This document shows, piece after piece, positions 44,837-53,812 of a DNA stretch of 64,000 nt; position 1 is the stretch's first letter, and every line of letters begins with the position of its first letter. This DNA is from Pseudomonas vancouverensis (GTDB taxonomy: Bacteria; Pseudomonadota; Gammaproteobacteria; Pseudomonadales; Pseudomonadaceae), in contig NZ_RRZK01000002.1 of assembly GCF_004348895.1 (NCBI RefSeq), forward strand, positions 372,001-436,000, given 5' to 3'. The notes under the pieces were generated by a model. The model was given only the letters and a program-made list of their open reading frames with translations, was not told the origin of the DNA and did no database searches. A program made the translations under genes and the position numbers.

Positions 44837-46264
44837 ATGCCCCCGCTGCCTCTTCGCTTGTCCGCACTGTTTCTGGCCCTGGGCCTGAGTGCCTGCGATG
44901 ACGCCCCGCGTTTCACCCAGGCAGAACCCGGTGAGGCCCGCTCCGGTGGCAGCACGACCGTGCGCAAGACCGATCAGAATGCCTTCTCGCTGCCCTCCGC
45001 CAACCTGCCGCCATCCCGTCGGGTGGACTTCAGCGTCGGCAACAGTTTCTTTCGCAGTCCCTGGGTGATCGCACCCTCGACCACCACCGCCCGCGACGGC
45101 CTCGGCCCGTTGTTCAACACCAACGCCTGTCAGGGTTGCCACATCAAGGATGGCCGTGGTCATCCACCGGGACCCGGCGACGCGAATGCCGTATCGATGC
45201 TGGTGCGTCTGTCGATTCCCGACGCTCCTGCCTACGCGAAAGTCATCGAGCAGCTCGGTGTCGTGCCTGAACCCGTGTACGGCGGCCAGTTCCAGGACAT
45301 GGCCGTCCCCGGCGTCGCGCCCGAAGGCAAGGTACGGGTCGATTACACGCCGGTGCCGGTCCGCTTCAAGGACGGCACACTGGTCGAACTGCGCAAACCG
45401 AGCCTGAACATCACTCAACTGGGCTATGGCCCGATGCACCCGGATACCCGTTTCTCGGCACGGGTGGCCCCGCCCATGATCGGTCTGGGCCTGCTCGAAG
45501 CCATCCCCGAAGAGGCGATTCTGGCCAATGCCGAGACTCAGGCGAAAGCGAAGAACGGCATAGCCGGACGCCCGAATCACGTCTGGGATGACGCTCAGCA
45601 AAAGACCGTCCTCGGACGATTTGGCTGGAAAGCCGGGCAACCGAACCTCAATCAACAAAATGTTCACGCGTTTTCTGGTGATATGGGCCTCACCACCAGC
45701 CTGAGACCCTTTGATGACTGCACGGACGCGCAAACTGCCTGCAAACAGGCGCCCAATGGCAATGGCCCGAATGGCGAGCCGGAAGTCAGCGACAACATCC
45801 TCCGCCTGGTGCTGTTCTACACCCGTAACCTCGCCGTACCGGCACGCCGCGATGTCAACGCGCCCGAAGTGCTGGCCGGCAAGAACCTGTTCTATCAGGC
45901 CGGCTGCCAGAGCTGTCACACCCCCCAATACACCACGGCCGCCAACGCCGCAGAACCTGAACTGGCCAATCAAGTGATTCGCCCCTACAGCGATCTGCTG
46001 CTGCATGACATGGGCGAAGGCCTGGCCGACAACCGCACGGAATTCCAGGCCGGTGGCCGCGACTGGCGCACCCCGCCGTTGTGGGGCATCGGTCTGACCC
46101 AAGCGGTCAGCGGACATACGCAATTTCTGCATGACGGTCGCGCCCGCAATCTGCTCGAAGCCGTGCTCTGGCATGGCGGCGAGGCACAGGCGGCGCAGCA
46201 ACAGGTTCTGTCTTTCAATGTCGAGCAGCGCGCTGCGTTGCTGGCGTTTTTGAATTCCCTTTAA
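44837..46264 (+). CDS. Di-heme oxidoreductase lipoprotein (thiol oxidoreductase-like)
   Basis: Periplasmic-facing lipoprotein of 475 residues with lipobox LSAC (Cys20). Two c-type haem sites are seen: CQGCH (98-102) and CQSCH (357-361). The family (DUF1111, di-haem oxidoreductase, resembling MauG/cytochrome c peroxidase) performs electron transfer or oxidation in the periplasm. The ATG at 44837 has AGGA upstream and the lipobox follows at the right distance. It begins a row of genes with the second imelysin and DUF1513, so a function in periplasmic iron oxidation or handling is suggested. Confidence 0.9.
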   Translation: MPPLPLRLSALFLALGLSACDDAPRFTQAEPGEARSGGSTTVRKTDQNAFSLPSANLPPSRRVDFSVGNSFFRSPWVIAPSTTTARDGLGPLFNTNACQGCHIKDGRGHPPGPGDANAVSMLVRLSIPDAPAYAKVIEQLGVVPEPVYGGQFQDMAVPGVAPEGKVRVDYTPVPVRFKDGTLVELRKPSLNITQLGYGPMHPDTRFSARVAPPMIGLGLLEAIPEEAILANAETQAKAKNGIAGRPNHVWDDAQQKTVLGRFGWKAGQPNLNQQNVHAFSGDMGLTTSLRPFDDCTDAQTACKQAPNGNGPNGEPEVSDNILRLVLFYTRNLAVPARRDVNAPEVLAGKNLFYQAGCQSCHTPQYTTAANAAEPELANQVIRPYSDLLLHDMGEGLADNRTEFQAGGRDWRTPPLWGIGLTQAVSGHTQFLHDGRARNLLEAVLWHGGEAQAAQQQVLSFNVEQRAALLAFLNSL

Positions 46265-46294
46265 CACCCCCCAAGCCTTCCGCGGGAGCCCAAG

Positions 46295-47359
46295 ATGTTT
46301 CGTCCCAAATTACTGTTCACCAGCCTTGCCGCCCTTGCCCTGGGCGCTTGCTCGCCACAGGACCCGCAAGCGGTCACCTCGGCGGCCATCGCCAAATCGG
46401 TGATCCTGCCGACCTACACCCGCTGGGTTGAGGCCGATCGCCAATTGGCCGTTAGCGCGCTGGCCTACTGCGAAGGCAAGGAAACCCTGGAAACGGCCCG
46501 TGCCGACTTCCTGCACGCGCAAAAAGCCTGGGCCGAGCTGCAACCGCTGCTGATCGGGCCGCTGTCTGAAGGCAACCGCTCCTGGCAAGTGCAGTTCTGG
46601 CCGGACAAGAAAAACCTGGTCGGCCGTCAGGTCGAGCAACTGGTCACCGCCCAGCCGCAAATCGATGCCGCCGCCCTGGCCAAGTCCAGCGTCGTCGTGC
46701 AAGGCCTGTCGGCCTACGAATACATTCTGTTCGACAGCAAACCTGACGTGGCCAACGCTGAGCAGAAAGCCAAATACTGCCCGCTGCTGGTGGCCATCGG
46801 CGAGCGTCAGAAGCAACTGGCTGAAGAGATCCTGAAGAGCTGGAACAACACTGACGGCATGCTCGCGCAAATGAGCAAGTTCCCGAACCAGCGCTACGCC
46901 GACTCCCACGAGGCCATCGCTGACCTGCTGCGCGTGCAGGTAACGGCCATCGACACCCTGAAGAAAAAGCTCGGCACGCCGATGGGCCGCCAGAGCAAGG
47001 GCGTGCCGCAGCCGTTCCAGGCCGACGCCTGGCGTAGCCAGCAATCGCTGACCGGTATGGAAGCCAGCCTAGCGGCCGCCAAAACCGTCTGGGAAGGCGT
47101 CGACAACAAGGGCCTGCGCAGCCTGTTGCCGAGCGAGCAAAAGCCGCTGGCCGACAAGATCGATGCCGCGTACGCCGCTTCGCTGAAACTGTTCGCCAGC
47201 AACCAGCGCTCGCTGACCGAAATGCTCGGTGACGATGCCGGTCGCCAGCAACTCAACGATCTGTATGACAGCCTCAACGTCGTCCATCGCCTGCACGAAG
47301 GCGAACTGGCCAAGGCGCTGGGCATTCAACTGGGCTTCAACGCCAACGATGGTGACTGA
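46295..47359 (+). CDS. Second imelysin-family lipoprotein, GxHxxE histidine replaced
   Basis: Lipoprotein of 354 residues with lipobox LGAC (Cys19), then an imelysin domain. At the place of GxHxxE it reads GLSAYE (137-142): Gly and Glu are kept, but the His is Ser139. The metal site must therefore differ from that of the first imelysin gene. It follows the di-haem gene by 30 bases and overlaps the DUF1513 gene. Role as an iron-binding or iron-transfer protein is inferred from the family. Confidence 0.88.
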   Translation: MFRPKLLFTSLAALALGACSPQDPQAVTSAAIAKSVILPTYTRWVEADRQLAVSALAYCEGKETLETARADFLHAQKAWAELQPLLIGPLSEGNRSWQVQFWPDKKNLVGRQVEQLVTAQPQIDAAALAKSSVVVQGLSAYEYILFDSKPDVANAEQKAKYCPLLVAIGERQKQLAEEILKSWNNTDGMLAQMSKFPNQRYADSHEAIADLLRVQVTAIDTLKKKLGTPMGRQSKGVPQPFQADAWRSQQSLTGMEASLAAAKTVWEGVDNKGLRSLLPSEQKPLADKIDAAYAASLKLFASNQRSLTEMLGDDAGRQQLNDLYDSLNVVHRLHEGELAKALGIQLGFNANDGD

Positions 47360-47373
47360 TGAGGGCGAGTTCC

Positions 47374-48471
47374 ATGTTGCGACGTCAGGCTCTGACACTG
47401 GGAAGTTTGCTGCTGGGTGCAGTGACGCTGGGCGGCTGGAAGCTGTTCAGGCAAAAGGACCAGGGCCCGTTGCTGCTGTCGGCGCGGGACGATAGCGACG
47501 GCCAGCATTACGCCGTCGGTTATCGGCTGGACGGCACCCAGGTGTTCGCCACCCGGGTCAACCAGCGTTGCCACGACATCATCAACCACCCGACGCAGCC
47601 GATCGCCTTGTTCGTCGCCCGTCGCCCGGGTACCGAGAGTTACCTGATCGACCTGCGCGAAGGCACGCTCCTGCAAACCGTGGTGTCGCAGCCGAACCGG
47701 CATTTCTACGGGCACGCAGTGATTCACAAGGACGGCGACTGGCTGTACGCCACTGAAAACGACACCACCGATCCGGGTCGCGGCCTGCTCGGCGTGTACA
47801 AGTTCGAAGGCGCACGGCTGGTGCACAGCGGCGAGATCTCCACCCACGGCATCGGCCCGCATCAGGTGTCGTGGATGCCCGATGGCGAAACCCTGGTGGT
47901 GGCCAACGGCGGCATCCGCACCGAGGCGGAAAGCCGGGTCGAGATGAACCTCAACGCCATGGAACCGAGCCTGGTGCTGATGCAGCGCGACGGCACCCTG
48001 CTGAGCAAGGAAACCCTCGCCCAGCAGATGAACAGCGTGCGGCACATGGGCATCGCTGGCGACGGCACCATCGTCACCGGCCAGCAATTCATGGGCGCGT
48101 CCCACGAATCCTCGGAGCTGTTGGCGATCAAGCGCCCCGGCCAGCCCTTCGTCGCGTTCCCGGTACCGGAACATCAGTTGCAATCGATGGGGCACTACAC
48201 CGCCAGTGTCGCGGTACACAGCGACCTGCGCCTGGTGGCGTTGACCGCACCCCGGGGCAACCGCTTTTTCATCTGGGACCTGGACAGTGGCGAGGTGCGC
48301 CTGGACGCCCCCCTGCCCGACTGCGCCGGCGTCGGCGCTGTCGCCGATGGTTTTGTCGTGACGTCCGGTCAGGGACGCTGCCGTTATTACGATTGCCGCC
48401 AGACAAATCTTGTTGCAAAACCACTGGAGCTGCCGGCAGGGCTCTGGGACAACCATCTGCATTTAATCTGA
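47374..48471 (+). CDS. DUF1513 beta-propeller-like periplasmic protein
   Basis: Protein of 365 residues (370 if the ATG at 47359, overlapping the imelysin stop, is used). The ATG at 47374 is preferred because GAGGGCGAG lies just before it. A basic, hydrophobic start (MLRRQALTLGSLLLG) suggests export. Repeating blocks with aromatic and Gly-Asp turns (GVYKFEGARLVHSGEI; SWMPDGETLVVANGG; FFIWDLDSGEVRLDAPL) fit a seven-bladed propeller. DUF1513 occurs regularly with imelysins, from memory. It is the last gene of this operon. Function unknown. Confidence 0.85.
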   Translation: MLRRQALTLGSLLLGAVTLGGWKLFRQKDQGPLLLSARDDSDGQHYAVGYRLDGTQVFATRVNQRCHDIINHPTQPIALFVARRPGTESYLIDLREGTLLQTVVSQPNRHFYGHAVIHKDGDWLYATENDTTDPGRGLLGVYKFEGARLVHSGEISTHGIGPHQVSWMPDGETLVVANGGIRTEAESRVEMNLNAMEPSLVLMQRDGTLLSKETLAQQMNSVRHMGIAGDGTIVTGQQFMGASHESSELLAIKRPGQPFVAFPVPEHQLQSMGHYTASVAVHSDLRLVALTAPRGNRFFIWDLDSGEVRLDAPLPDCAGVGAVADGFVVTSGQGRCRYYDCRQTNLVAKPLELPAGLWDNHLHLI

Positions 48472-48484
48472 ACACAACCCTCTA

Positions 48485-48510
48485 CCCCGTAGGAGCTAGC
48501 TCCTACGGGG
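48485..48510. terminator. Perfect 26-bp palindrome after the imelysin operon
   Basis: CCCCGTAGGAGCT and its exact inverse, no loop, starting 14 bases past the DUF1513 stop. It is a REP-like or terminator hairpin and probably separates this operon from the RND pump genes. Confidence 0.75.
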
Positions 48511-48608
48511 CTGGCGCTTGCCTGCAAGAAGTGCCAGTTGGAATCCCTCTCCCACTCGCGGTAATGTGCCCTACTGTCTCACCTGATTTTCTCCAAGGAA
48601 CTGGAAAT

Positions 48609-49757
48609 ATGCTGCGTCGCCGCATGCTGATCATGTTGGGTGTTGTGCTGTTGATCGTGTTGATTCTGGGCGCCTACAAGGCGTTCTCCATCTACACGAT
48701 GATCCAGGGTTTCTCTGCGCCCAAACCGCCCATCAGTGTCGCGGTGGCGACGGCGGCGGAACGTCCCTGGCAAGCGCGCCTGCCTGCGGTCGGGACACTC
48801 AAGGCGCTGCAGGGTGTAGACCTGAGCCTGGAGATCGCCGGCACTGTCACCGACGTGCAGTTCGAATCAGGACAGAAGGTCAAGGCCGGGCAACCCATCG
48901 TGCAACTCGACAGCGCCGTGGAAACCGCCCTGCTGGAAACCGCACAGGCCGACCTCGGCCTGGCCCAAGTGGACTACACCCGTGGCAGCCAACTGGTGGG
49001 CAGCCAGGCTATTTCCAAAGGCGAATTCGATCGACTCTCGGCCGTCCTGAAAAAGAGCAAGGCGACGGTCAATCAGCTCAAGGCATCCCTTGAGAAAAAA
49101 CGCATCGTAGCGCCGTTCAGCGGCACCATCGGCATTCGCCTGGTGGACGTCGGCGACTACCTGGCCAGCGGCACCAAAATCGCCACCCTGCAAGACCTCA
49201 GCAGCCTCTACGTCGACTTCTTCGTGCCCGAACAGTCAGTGCCGAAAATTGCCATTGGCCAGCCCGTACAGGTCAACGTCTCGGCGTACCCGGCGCAGGA
49301 ATTCCCCGGCACCATCAGCGCGATCAACCCGAAAGTGGAAAACAGCACGCGCAACGTGCAGGTCCGCGCCACCCTGGCCAACCCCGATGGCAAGCTGCTG
49401 CCGGGCATGTTCGCCAGTTTGCAGGTGCAACTGCCCGACTCCCAGCCGCGCATTGTCGTGCCGGAAAGCGCCATCACCTACACGCTCTACGGCAATTCGG
49501 TGTACGTGGCCGTAGAAAAGAAAGCCGAAGACGGCAGCGTGGAAAAGGACGCCAAGGGTCAACCGGTGCTGATCGCCGAGCGGCGTTTTGTCGAAACCGG
49601 CGAGCGTCGCGAGGGCCAGGTGATGATCACCAAAGGCGTGCAGAAAGGCGAAACCGTGGTCACCGCCGGCCAGATCAAACTGGACAACGGCGCGCACATT
49701 GCCATCAGCGACGACAAGACCCTAGCCGAGAAGAACAGCCCGCCCAAAGCGGACTGA
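48609..49757 (+). CDS. RND efflux membrane fusion protein, MexV-like
   Basis: Periplasmic adaptor of 382 residues anchored by an N-terminal helix. It has the two lipoyl half-motifs (GTVTDVQFESGQKVKAGQPIVQLD and KKRIVAPFSGTIGIRLVDVGDYL), a hairpin and a barrel region, as in HlyD/AcrA proteins. ATG at 48609 has AAGGAA nine bases upstream. The RND pump gene follows after 13 bases. By synteny the pair corresponds to P. aeruginosa mexVW. No outer-membrane channel gene lies beside it, so a shared one such as OprM is likely. Confidence 0.9.
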   Translation: MLRRRMLIMLGVVLLIVLILGAYKAFSIYTMIQGFSAPKPPISVAVATAAERPWQARLPAVGTLKALQGVDLSLEIAGTVTDVQFESGQKVKAGQPIVQLDSAVETALLETAQADLGLAQVDYTRGSQLVGSQAISKGEFDRLSAVLKKSKATVNQLKASLEKKRIVAPFSGTIGIRLVDVGDYLASGTKIATLQDLSSLYVDFFVPEQSVPKIAIGQPVQVNVSAYPAQEFPGTISAINPKVENSTRNVQVRATLANPDGKLLPGMFASLQVQLPDSQPRIVVPESAITYTLYGNSVYVAVEKKAEDGSVEKDAKGQPVLIAERRFVETGERREGQVMITKGVQKGETVVTAGQIKLDNGAHIAISDDKTLAEKNSPPKAD

Positions 49758-49770
49758 TCAAGGAACCCCC

Positions 49771-52700
49771 ATGGCTTTTACCGATCCGTTCATCCGCCGT
49801 CCGGTCCTCGCGACCGTGGTCAGCCTGCTGATTGTCCTGCTGGGTTTCCAGGCCTGGAGCAAGCTGCCGCTGCGTCAGTACCCGCAAATGGAAAACGCCC
49901 TGATCACGGTGACCACCGCCTACCCCGGGGCCAACGCCGAGACCATCCAGGGCTACATCACCCAGCCGCTGCAACAAAGCCTGGCCAGCGCCGAAGGCAT
50001 CGACTACATGACCTCGGTCAGTCGGCAGAACTTTTCAGTCATTTCAATCTACGCGCGGATCGGCTCCAACAGCGACCGCCTGTTCACCGAACTGCTGGCC
50101 AAGGCCAACGAAGTCAAGAACCAGCTGCCCCAGGACGCCGAAGACCCTGTGCTGAGCAAGGAAGCGGCCGATGCCTCGGCGCTGATGTACATCAGTTACT
50201 ACAGCAAGGAACTGACCAACCCGCAGATCACTGATTACCTGTCGCGAGTGATCCAGCCGAAACTGGCGACACTGCCGGGCATGGCCGAGGCCGAGATTCT
50301 CGGCAATCAGGTGTTCGCCATGCGCCTGTGGCTGGACCCGGTAAAACTGGCCGGCTTCGGCTTGAGCGCCAGCGACGTGACCAATGCCGTGCGCCAGTAC
50401 AACTTCCTCTCTGCCGCCGGCGAAGTGAAAGGCGAGTACACGGTCACCAGCATCAACGCCAACACCGAGCTCAAGTCCGCCGAAGCTTTCTCCGCGATAC
50501 CGCTCAAGGTCAACGGCGACAGCCGCGTGCTGTTGCGCGACGTGGCCCGGGTGGAAATGGGCGCGGAAAACTACGACACCATTAGCTCGTTCGGCGGCAC
50601 GCCTTCGGTGTACATCGGCATCAAGGCCACGCCCGGCGCCAACCCGCTGGAAGTGATCAAGGAAGTGCGCAAGATCATGCCGGAACTGGATGCCCAGCTG
50701 CCGCCGAACCTCAAGGCAGAAATCGCCTACGACGCCACGCTGTTCATCCAGGCCTCGATCGACGAAGTGGTCAAGACCCTGTTCGAAGCGGTGCTGATCG
50801 TCATAGTGGTGGTGTTCCTGTTTCTCGGTGCCCTGCGCTCGGTGGTGATCCCGGTGGTGACCATCCCGCTGTCGATGATCGGCGTGATGTTCTTCATGCA
50901 GATGATGGGTTACTCGATGAACCTGTTGACCCTGCTGGCGATGGTCTTGGCCATTGGCCTGGTGGTGGACGACGCCATCGTGGTGGTGGAAAACATTCAC
51001 CGCCACATCGAGGAAGGCAAGACACCGCTGGACGCCGCCATCGAAGGCGCCCGGGAGATCGCCATGCCGGTGGTCTCGATGACCATCACCCTGGCAGCGG
51101 TGTATGCGCCCATCGGTTTCCTGACCGGTCTCACCGGGGCGCTGTTCAAGGAGTTCGCCCTGACCCTGGCCGGCGCCGTGGTGATCTCCGGGATCGTCGC
51201 CCTGACCCTTTCTCCGATGATGTGTGCCCTTCTGCTGCGCCACGACGAGAATCCGAGTGGCCTGGCCCATCGCCTGGACAGGATTTTCGAAGGCCTCAAG
51301 CGCCGCTACCAGAGCCTGCTGCACGGCACCCTCAACACCCGGCCGGTGGTGCTGGTGTTCGCCGTCATCGTGCTGTGCCTGATTCCGGTGTTCCTCAAGT
51401 TCACCAAGTCGGAACTGGCACCGGACGAAGACCAGGGCATCATCTTCATGCTGGCCAATGCCCCGCAACCGACCAACCTCGACTACCTGAACACCTACAC
51501 CGACGAGTTCATCTCGATCTTCAAGGCGTTCCCGGAGTATTACTCGTCGTTCCAGATCAACGGCTTCAATGGTGTGCAATCGGGCATCGGCGGTTTCCTG
51601 CTCAAGCCATGGAACGAGCGCAGTCGCAGCCAGATGGCGATCCTGCCCGAGGTTCAGCACAAACTTGCCGGCATTACCGGATTGCAGGTGTTCGGTTTCA
51701 ACCTGCCGTCCCTGCCCGGTACCGGCGAAGGCTTGCCGTTCCAGTTCGTCATAAACACCGCCAACAACTACGAGTTGCTGCTGCAGGTGATGGACCGGGT
51801 GAAAAAACGCGCCATGGAGTCGGGCAAGTTCGCGTTTGTCGACGTTGACCTGGCCTTCGACAAACCGGAAGTGGTGGTGGATATCGACCGCGCCAAGGCT
51901 GCGCAGATGGGCGTTTCGATGCAGGATCTGGGGGGCACCTTGGCGACCTTGCTCGGCGAGGCGGAAATCAACCGTTTTACCGTTGATGGTCGCAGCTACA
52001 AGGTCATTGCTCAGGTCGAGCGGCCCTTCCGGGAAAACCCGGACTGGCTGAGCAACTATTACGTCAAGAACAACCAGGGCGAACTGCTCGCCCTGTCGAC
52101 CCTGATTACCGTGACCGATCGCGCACGACCACGGCAATTGAACCAGTTCCAGCAGCTCAACTCCGCCATTCTGTCCGGGGTGCCGCTGGTGAGCATGGGC
52201 GAAGCCATCGATGCCGTGCGCCAGATCGCCCGGGAAGAAGCACCAGCCGGTTTTGCCATCGACTTTGCCGGTGCTTCGCGGCAGTACGTTCAGGAAGGCA
52301 GTGCGCTGTGGGTGACGTTCGGCCTGGCACTGGCGATCATTTTTTTGGTGCTGTCGGCACAGTTCGAGAGTTTCCGCGACCCCTTGGTGATATTGGTCAC
52401 CGTTCCCCTGTCGATTTGCGGCGCATTGATTCCGCTGTTCCTCGGCTGGTCGAGCATGAACATCTACACCCAGGTCGGGCTTGTCACCTTGATTGGTCTG
52501 ATCACCAAGCACGGCATCCTGATCGTCGAATTTGCCAACCAGTTGCGCAAGGACAAAGGCCTGACTGCACGTGAAGCCGTTGAAGAAGCGGCAGCCATTC
52601 GTCTGCGCCCGGTATTGATGACCACGGCCGCGATGGTGTTCGGCATGGTGCCGTTGATCATTGCTACCGGTGCCGGTGCGGTCAGTCGATTCGACATCGG

Positions 52701-52809
52701 CATGGTGATTGCCACCGGCATGTCGATCGGCACCCTGTTCACACTGTTTGTATTGCCCTGCGTGTACACATTGTTGGCCAGACCCGACCGACCTCAGGAG
52801 CACCTGTAG
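49771..52809 (+). CDS. RND efflux pump permease, MexW-like
   Basis: Proton-driven inner-membrane pump of 1012 residues with twelve helices and two large periplasmic loops. Start MAFTDPFIRRPVLATVVSLLI is typical of the family; the proton-relay aspartates Asp400 and Asp401 sit in LVVDDAIVVVENIHRH. It lacks its own outer-membrane channel gene. Family members of this MexW/MexI-like branch export antibiotics and other lipophilic compounds. A strong terminator follows. Confidence 0.93.
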   Translation: MAFTDPFIRRPVLATVVSLLIVLLGFQAWSKLPLRQYPQMENALITVTTAYPGANAETIQGYITQPLQQSLASAEGIDYMTSVSRQNFSVISIYARIGSNSDRLFTELLAKANEVKNQLPQDAEDPVLSKEAADASALMYISYYSKELTNPQITDYLSRVIQPKLATLPGMAEAEILGNQVFAMRLWLDPVKLAGFGLSASDVTNAVRQYNFLSAAGEVKGEYTVTSINANTELKSAEAFSAIPLKVNGDSRVLLRDVARVEMGAENYDTISSFGGTPSVYIGIKATPGANPLEVIKEVRKIMPELDAQLPPNLKAEIAYDATLFIQASIDEVVKTLFEAVLIVIVVVFLFLGALRSVVIPVVTIPLSMIGVMFFMQMMGYSMNLLTLLAMVLAIGLVVDDAIVVVENIHRHIEEGKTPLDAAIEGAREIAMPVVSMTITLAAVYAPIGFLTGLTGALFKEFALTLAGAVVISGIVALTLSPMMCALLLRHDENPSGLAHRLDRIFEGLKRRYQSLLHGTLNTRPVVLVFAVIVLCLIPVFLKFTKSELAPDEDQGIIFMLANAPQPTNLDYLNTYTDEFISIFKAFPEYYSSFQINGFNGVQSGIGGFLLKPWNERSRSQMAILPEVQHKLAGITGLQVFGFNLPSLPGTGEGLPFQFVINTANNYELLLQVMDRVKKRAMESGKFAFVDVDLAFDKPEVVVDIDRAKAAQMGVSMQDLGGTLATLLGEAEINRFTVDGRSYKVIAQVERPFRENPDWLSNYYVKNNQGELLALSTLITVTDRARPRQLNQFQQLNSAILSGVPLVSMGEAIDAVRQIAREEAPAGFAIDFAGASRQYVQEGSALWVTFGLALAIIFLVLSAQFESFRDPLVILVTVPLSICGALIPLFLGWSSMNIYTQVGLVTLIGLITKHGILIVEFANQLRKDKGLTAREAVEEAAAIRLRPVLMTTAAMVFGMVPLIIATGAGAVSRFDIGMVIATGMSIGTLFTLFVLPCVYTLLARPDRPQEHL

Positions 52810-52821
52810 GAGCCGCAAACA

Positions 52822-52849
52822 AAAAGGCCTCGCGAATGCGAGGCCTTTT
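52822..52849 (+). terminator. Terminator after the RND pump gene
   Basis: AAAAGGCCTCGC stem, GAAT loop, followed by TTTT. It also ends minus-strand transcription from the opposite small gene. Confidence 0.9.
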
Positions 52850-52867
52850 ATCTGAGCATCGATGGCT

Positions 52868-53092
52868 TCAACTTTGCGGTCTCATGCCTTGGGAAAGCCC
52901 GAATACGAACAGCAGTAAATCATGATCGGGCTGTGTGGCCACCGATTGCTTGGCAACCCGTGGCAACGGACAATGTTCTGCGCTCATCGAGCTGATGACC
53001 TGAGGGCGAGGTTGCTCCCAGGCTGCCACCGCGAGTGAGGCAACTGCCAAGGCGCCAACCAGAAACAAACCTCGTGCAATTTCGAGTTTCAT
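52868..53092 (-). CDS. Small exported protein, 74 residues
   Basis: A signal-peptide-like start (MKLEIARGLFLVGALAVASLAVAA) is followed by about 50 residues with one cysteine. ATG at 53092 has AAGGG nine bases upstream inside the end of inaA. The gene begins two bases after the inaA stop, so it is the likely last cistron of that operon. No known domain. Confidence 0.65.
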   Translation of the reverse strand: MKLEIARGLFLVGALAVASLAVAAWEQPRPQVISSMSAEHCPLPRVAKQSVATQPDHDLLLFVFGLSQGMRPQS

Positions 53093-53094
53093 TG

Positions 53095-53808
53095 CTATAA
53101 ACCCTTGATAGCGCTGCCAAACGCCGTCTCATAAAAGTAGACCAGTTTTTTCCAGTCAGTGTCGTTGAACGACGAGTGGCGGCGCAATTGCTTCATGTCA
53201 TGGGAGGCGGCTTGATGAGCCGTCATGCGTTGCCGGCACTTCTCCAGATCAATCAGCGCCACCTCGACTTTCGCCCCATCGCCATCGCCGGTGACGCGAA
53301 CAAAAACGTGTTTGATGTAGATACAGCTGTGCTGCCAACGGCCCTTGTGCATGCGCGCCAGGTTGTCGGCCAGATCTTTGAGAACCCGATCATGCACCGC
53401 CTCGCCATGACGTTCGCGACCGCCACCGGCGTACCAGTGTTCGATTTCCTCGAAGCCGTCCAGGGATTTGGTCACGAGCAAGGCGCGCCATTTATGCACA
53501 GGATCGCGCTGGGCACCGCAGAAAACGATTTCCGGTACACGCACGCCGAGTTTGCTAACACCGGTGAGCGCATCACGCTCGCGCAAAACAGTGGGACGTC
53601 CGAACGGGTGCAGCCAGCTGCGGTAGATGTGCCCGGTCTGACGTTTCGCGTACAGCAACTGTCCATCGCTGCCCATCACGCGCTGCACACCACTTTCCCC
53701 GCCGCGACGGACGTTAGGCTCCTCGACCCACTCACCACGTTGATTCCAGAAGTAATCGAAGCGGTCCTGAGAGGAGACTTCCGTTTCTGTCGCGTACTGT
53801 ACTGCCAT
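53095..53808 (-). CDS. inaA: InaA-like lipopolysaccharide kinase-family protein
   Basis: Protein of 237 residues of the Kdo/WaaP-like kinase group. Features are YAKRQTGHIYRSWLHPFGRPTVLRERDAL (ATP-binding region), LLVTKSLDGFEEIEHW, and the late VALIDLEKCR. InaA is induced by weak acids in E. coli; phosphorylation of a surface sugar is possible but not shown here. ATG at 53808 has GAGG nine bases upstream. The gene lies after the methyltransferase gene, whose stop at 53813 is four bases from this start. Confidence 0.9.
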   Translation of the reverse strand: MAVQYATETEVSSQDRFDYFWNQRGEWVEEPNVRRGGESGVQRVMGSDGQLLYAKRQTGHIYRSWLHPFGRPTVLRERDALTGVSKLGVRVPEIVFCGAQRDPVHKWRALLVTKSLDGFEEIEHWYAGGGRERHGEAVHDRVLKDLADNLARMHKGRWQHSCIYIKHVFVRVTGDGDGAKVEVALIDLEKCRQRMTAHQAASHDMKQLRRHSSFNDTDWKKLVYFYETAFGSAIKGL

Positions 53809-53812
53809 CCTG

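Noticed and set aside
50044-52818. Very long minus-strand open frame across the RND pump gene
   Set aside because: Antisense to a clearly conserved pump; composition (His/Gln/Asp-rich) is that of a reading shadow.
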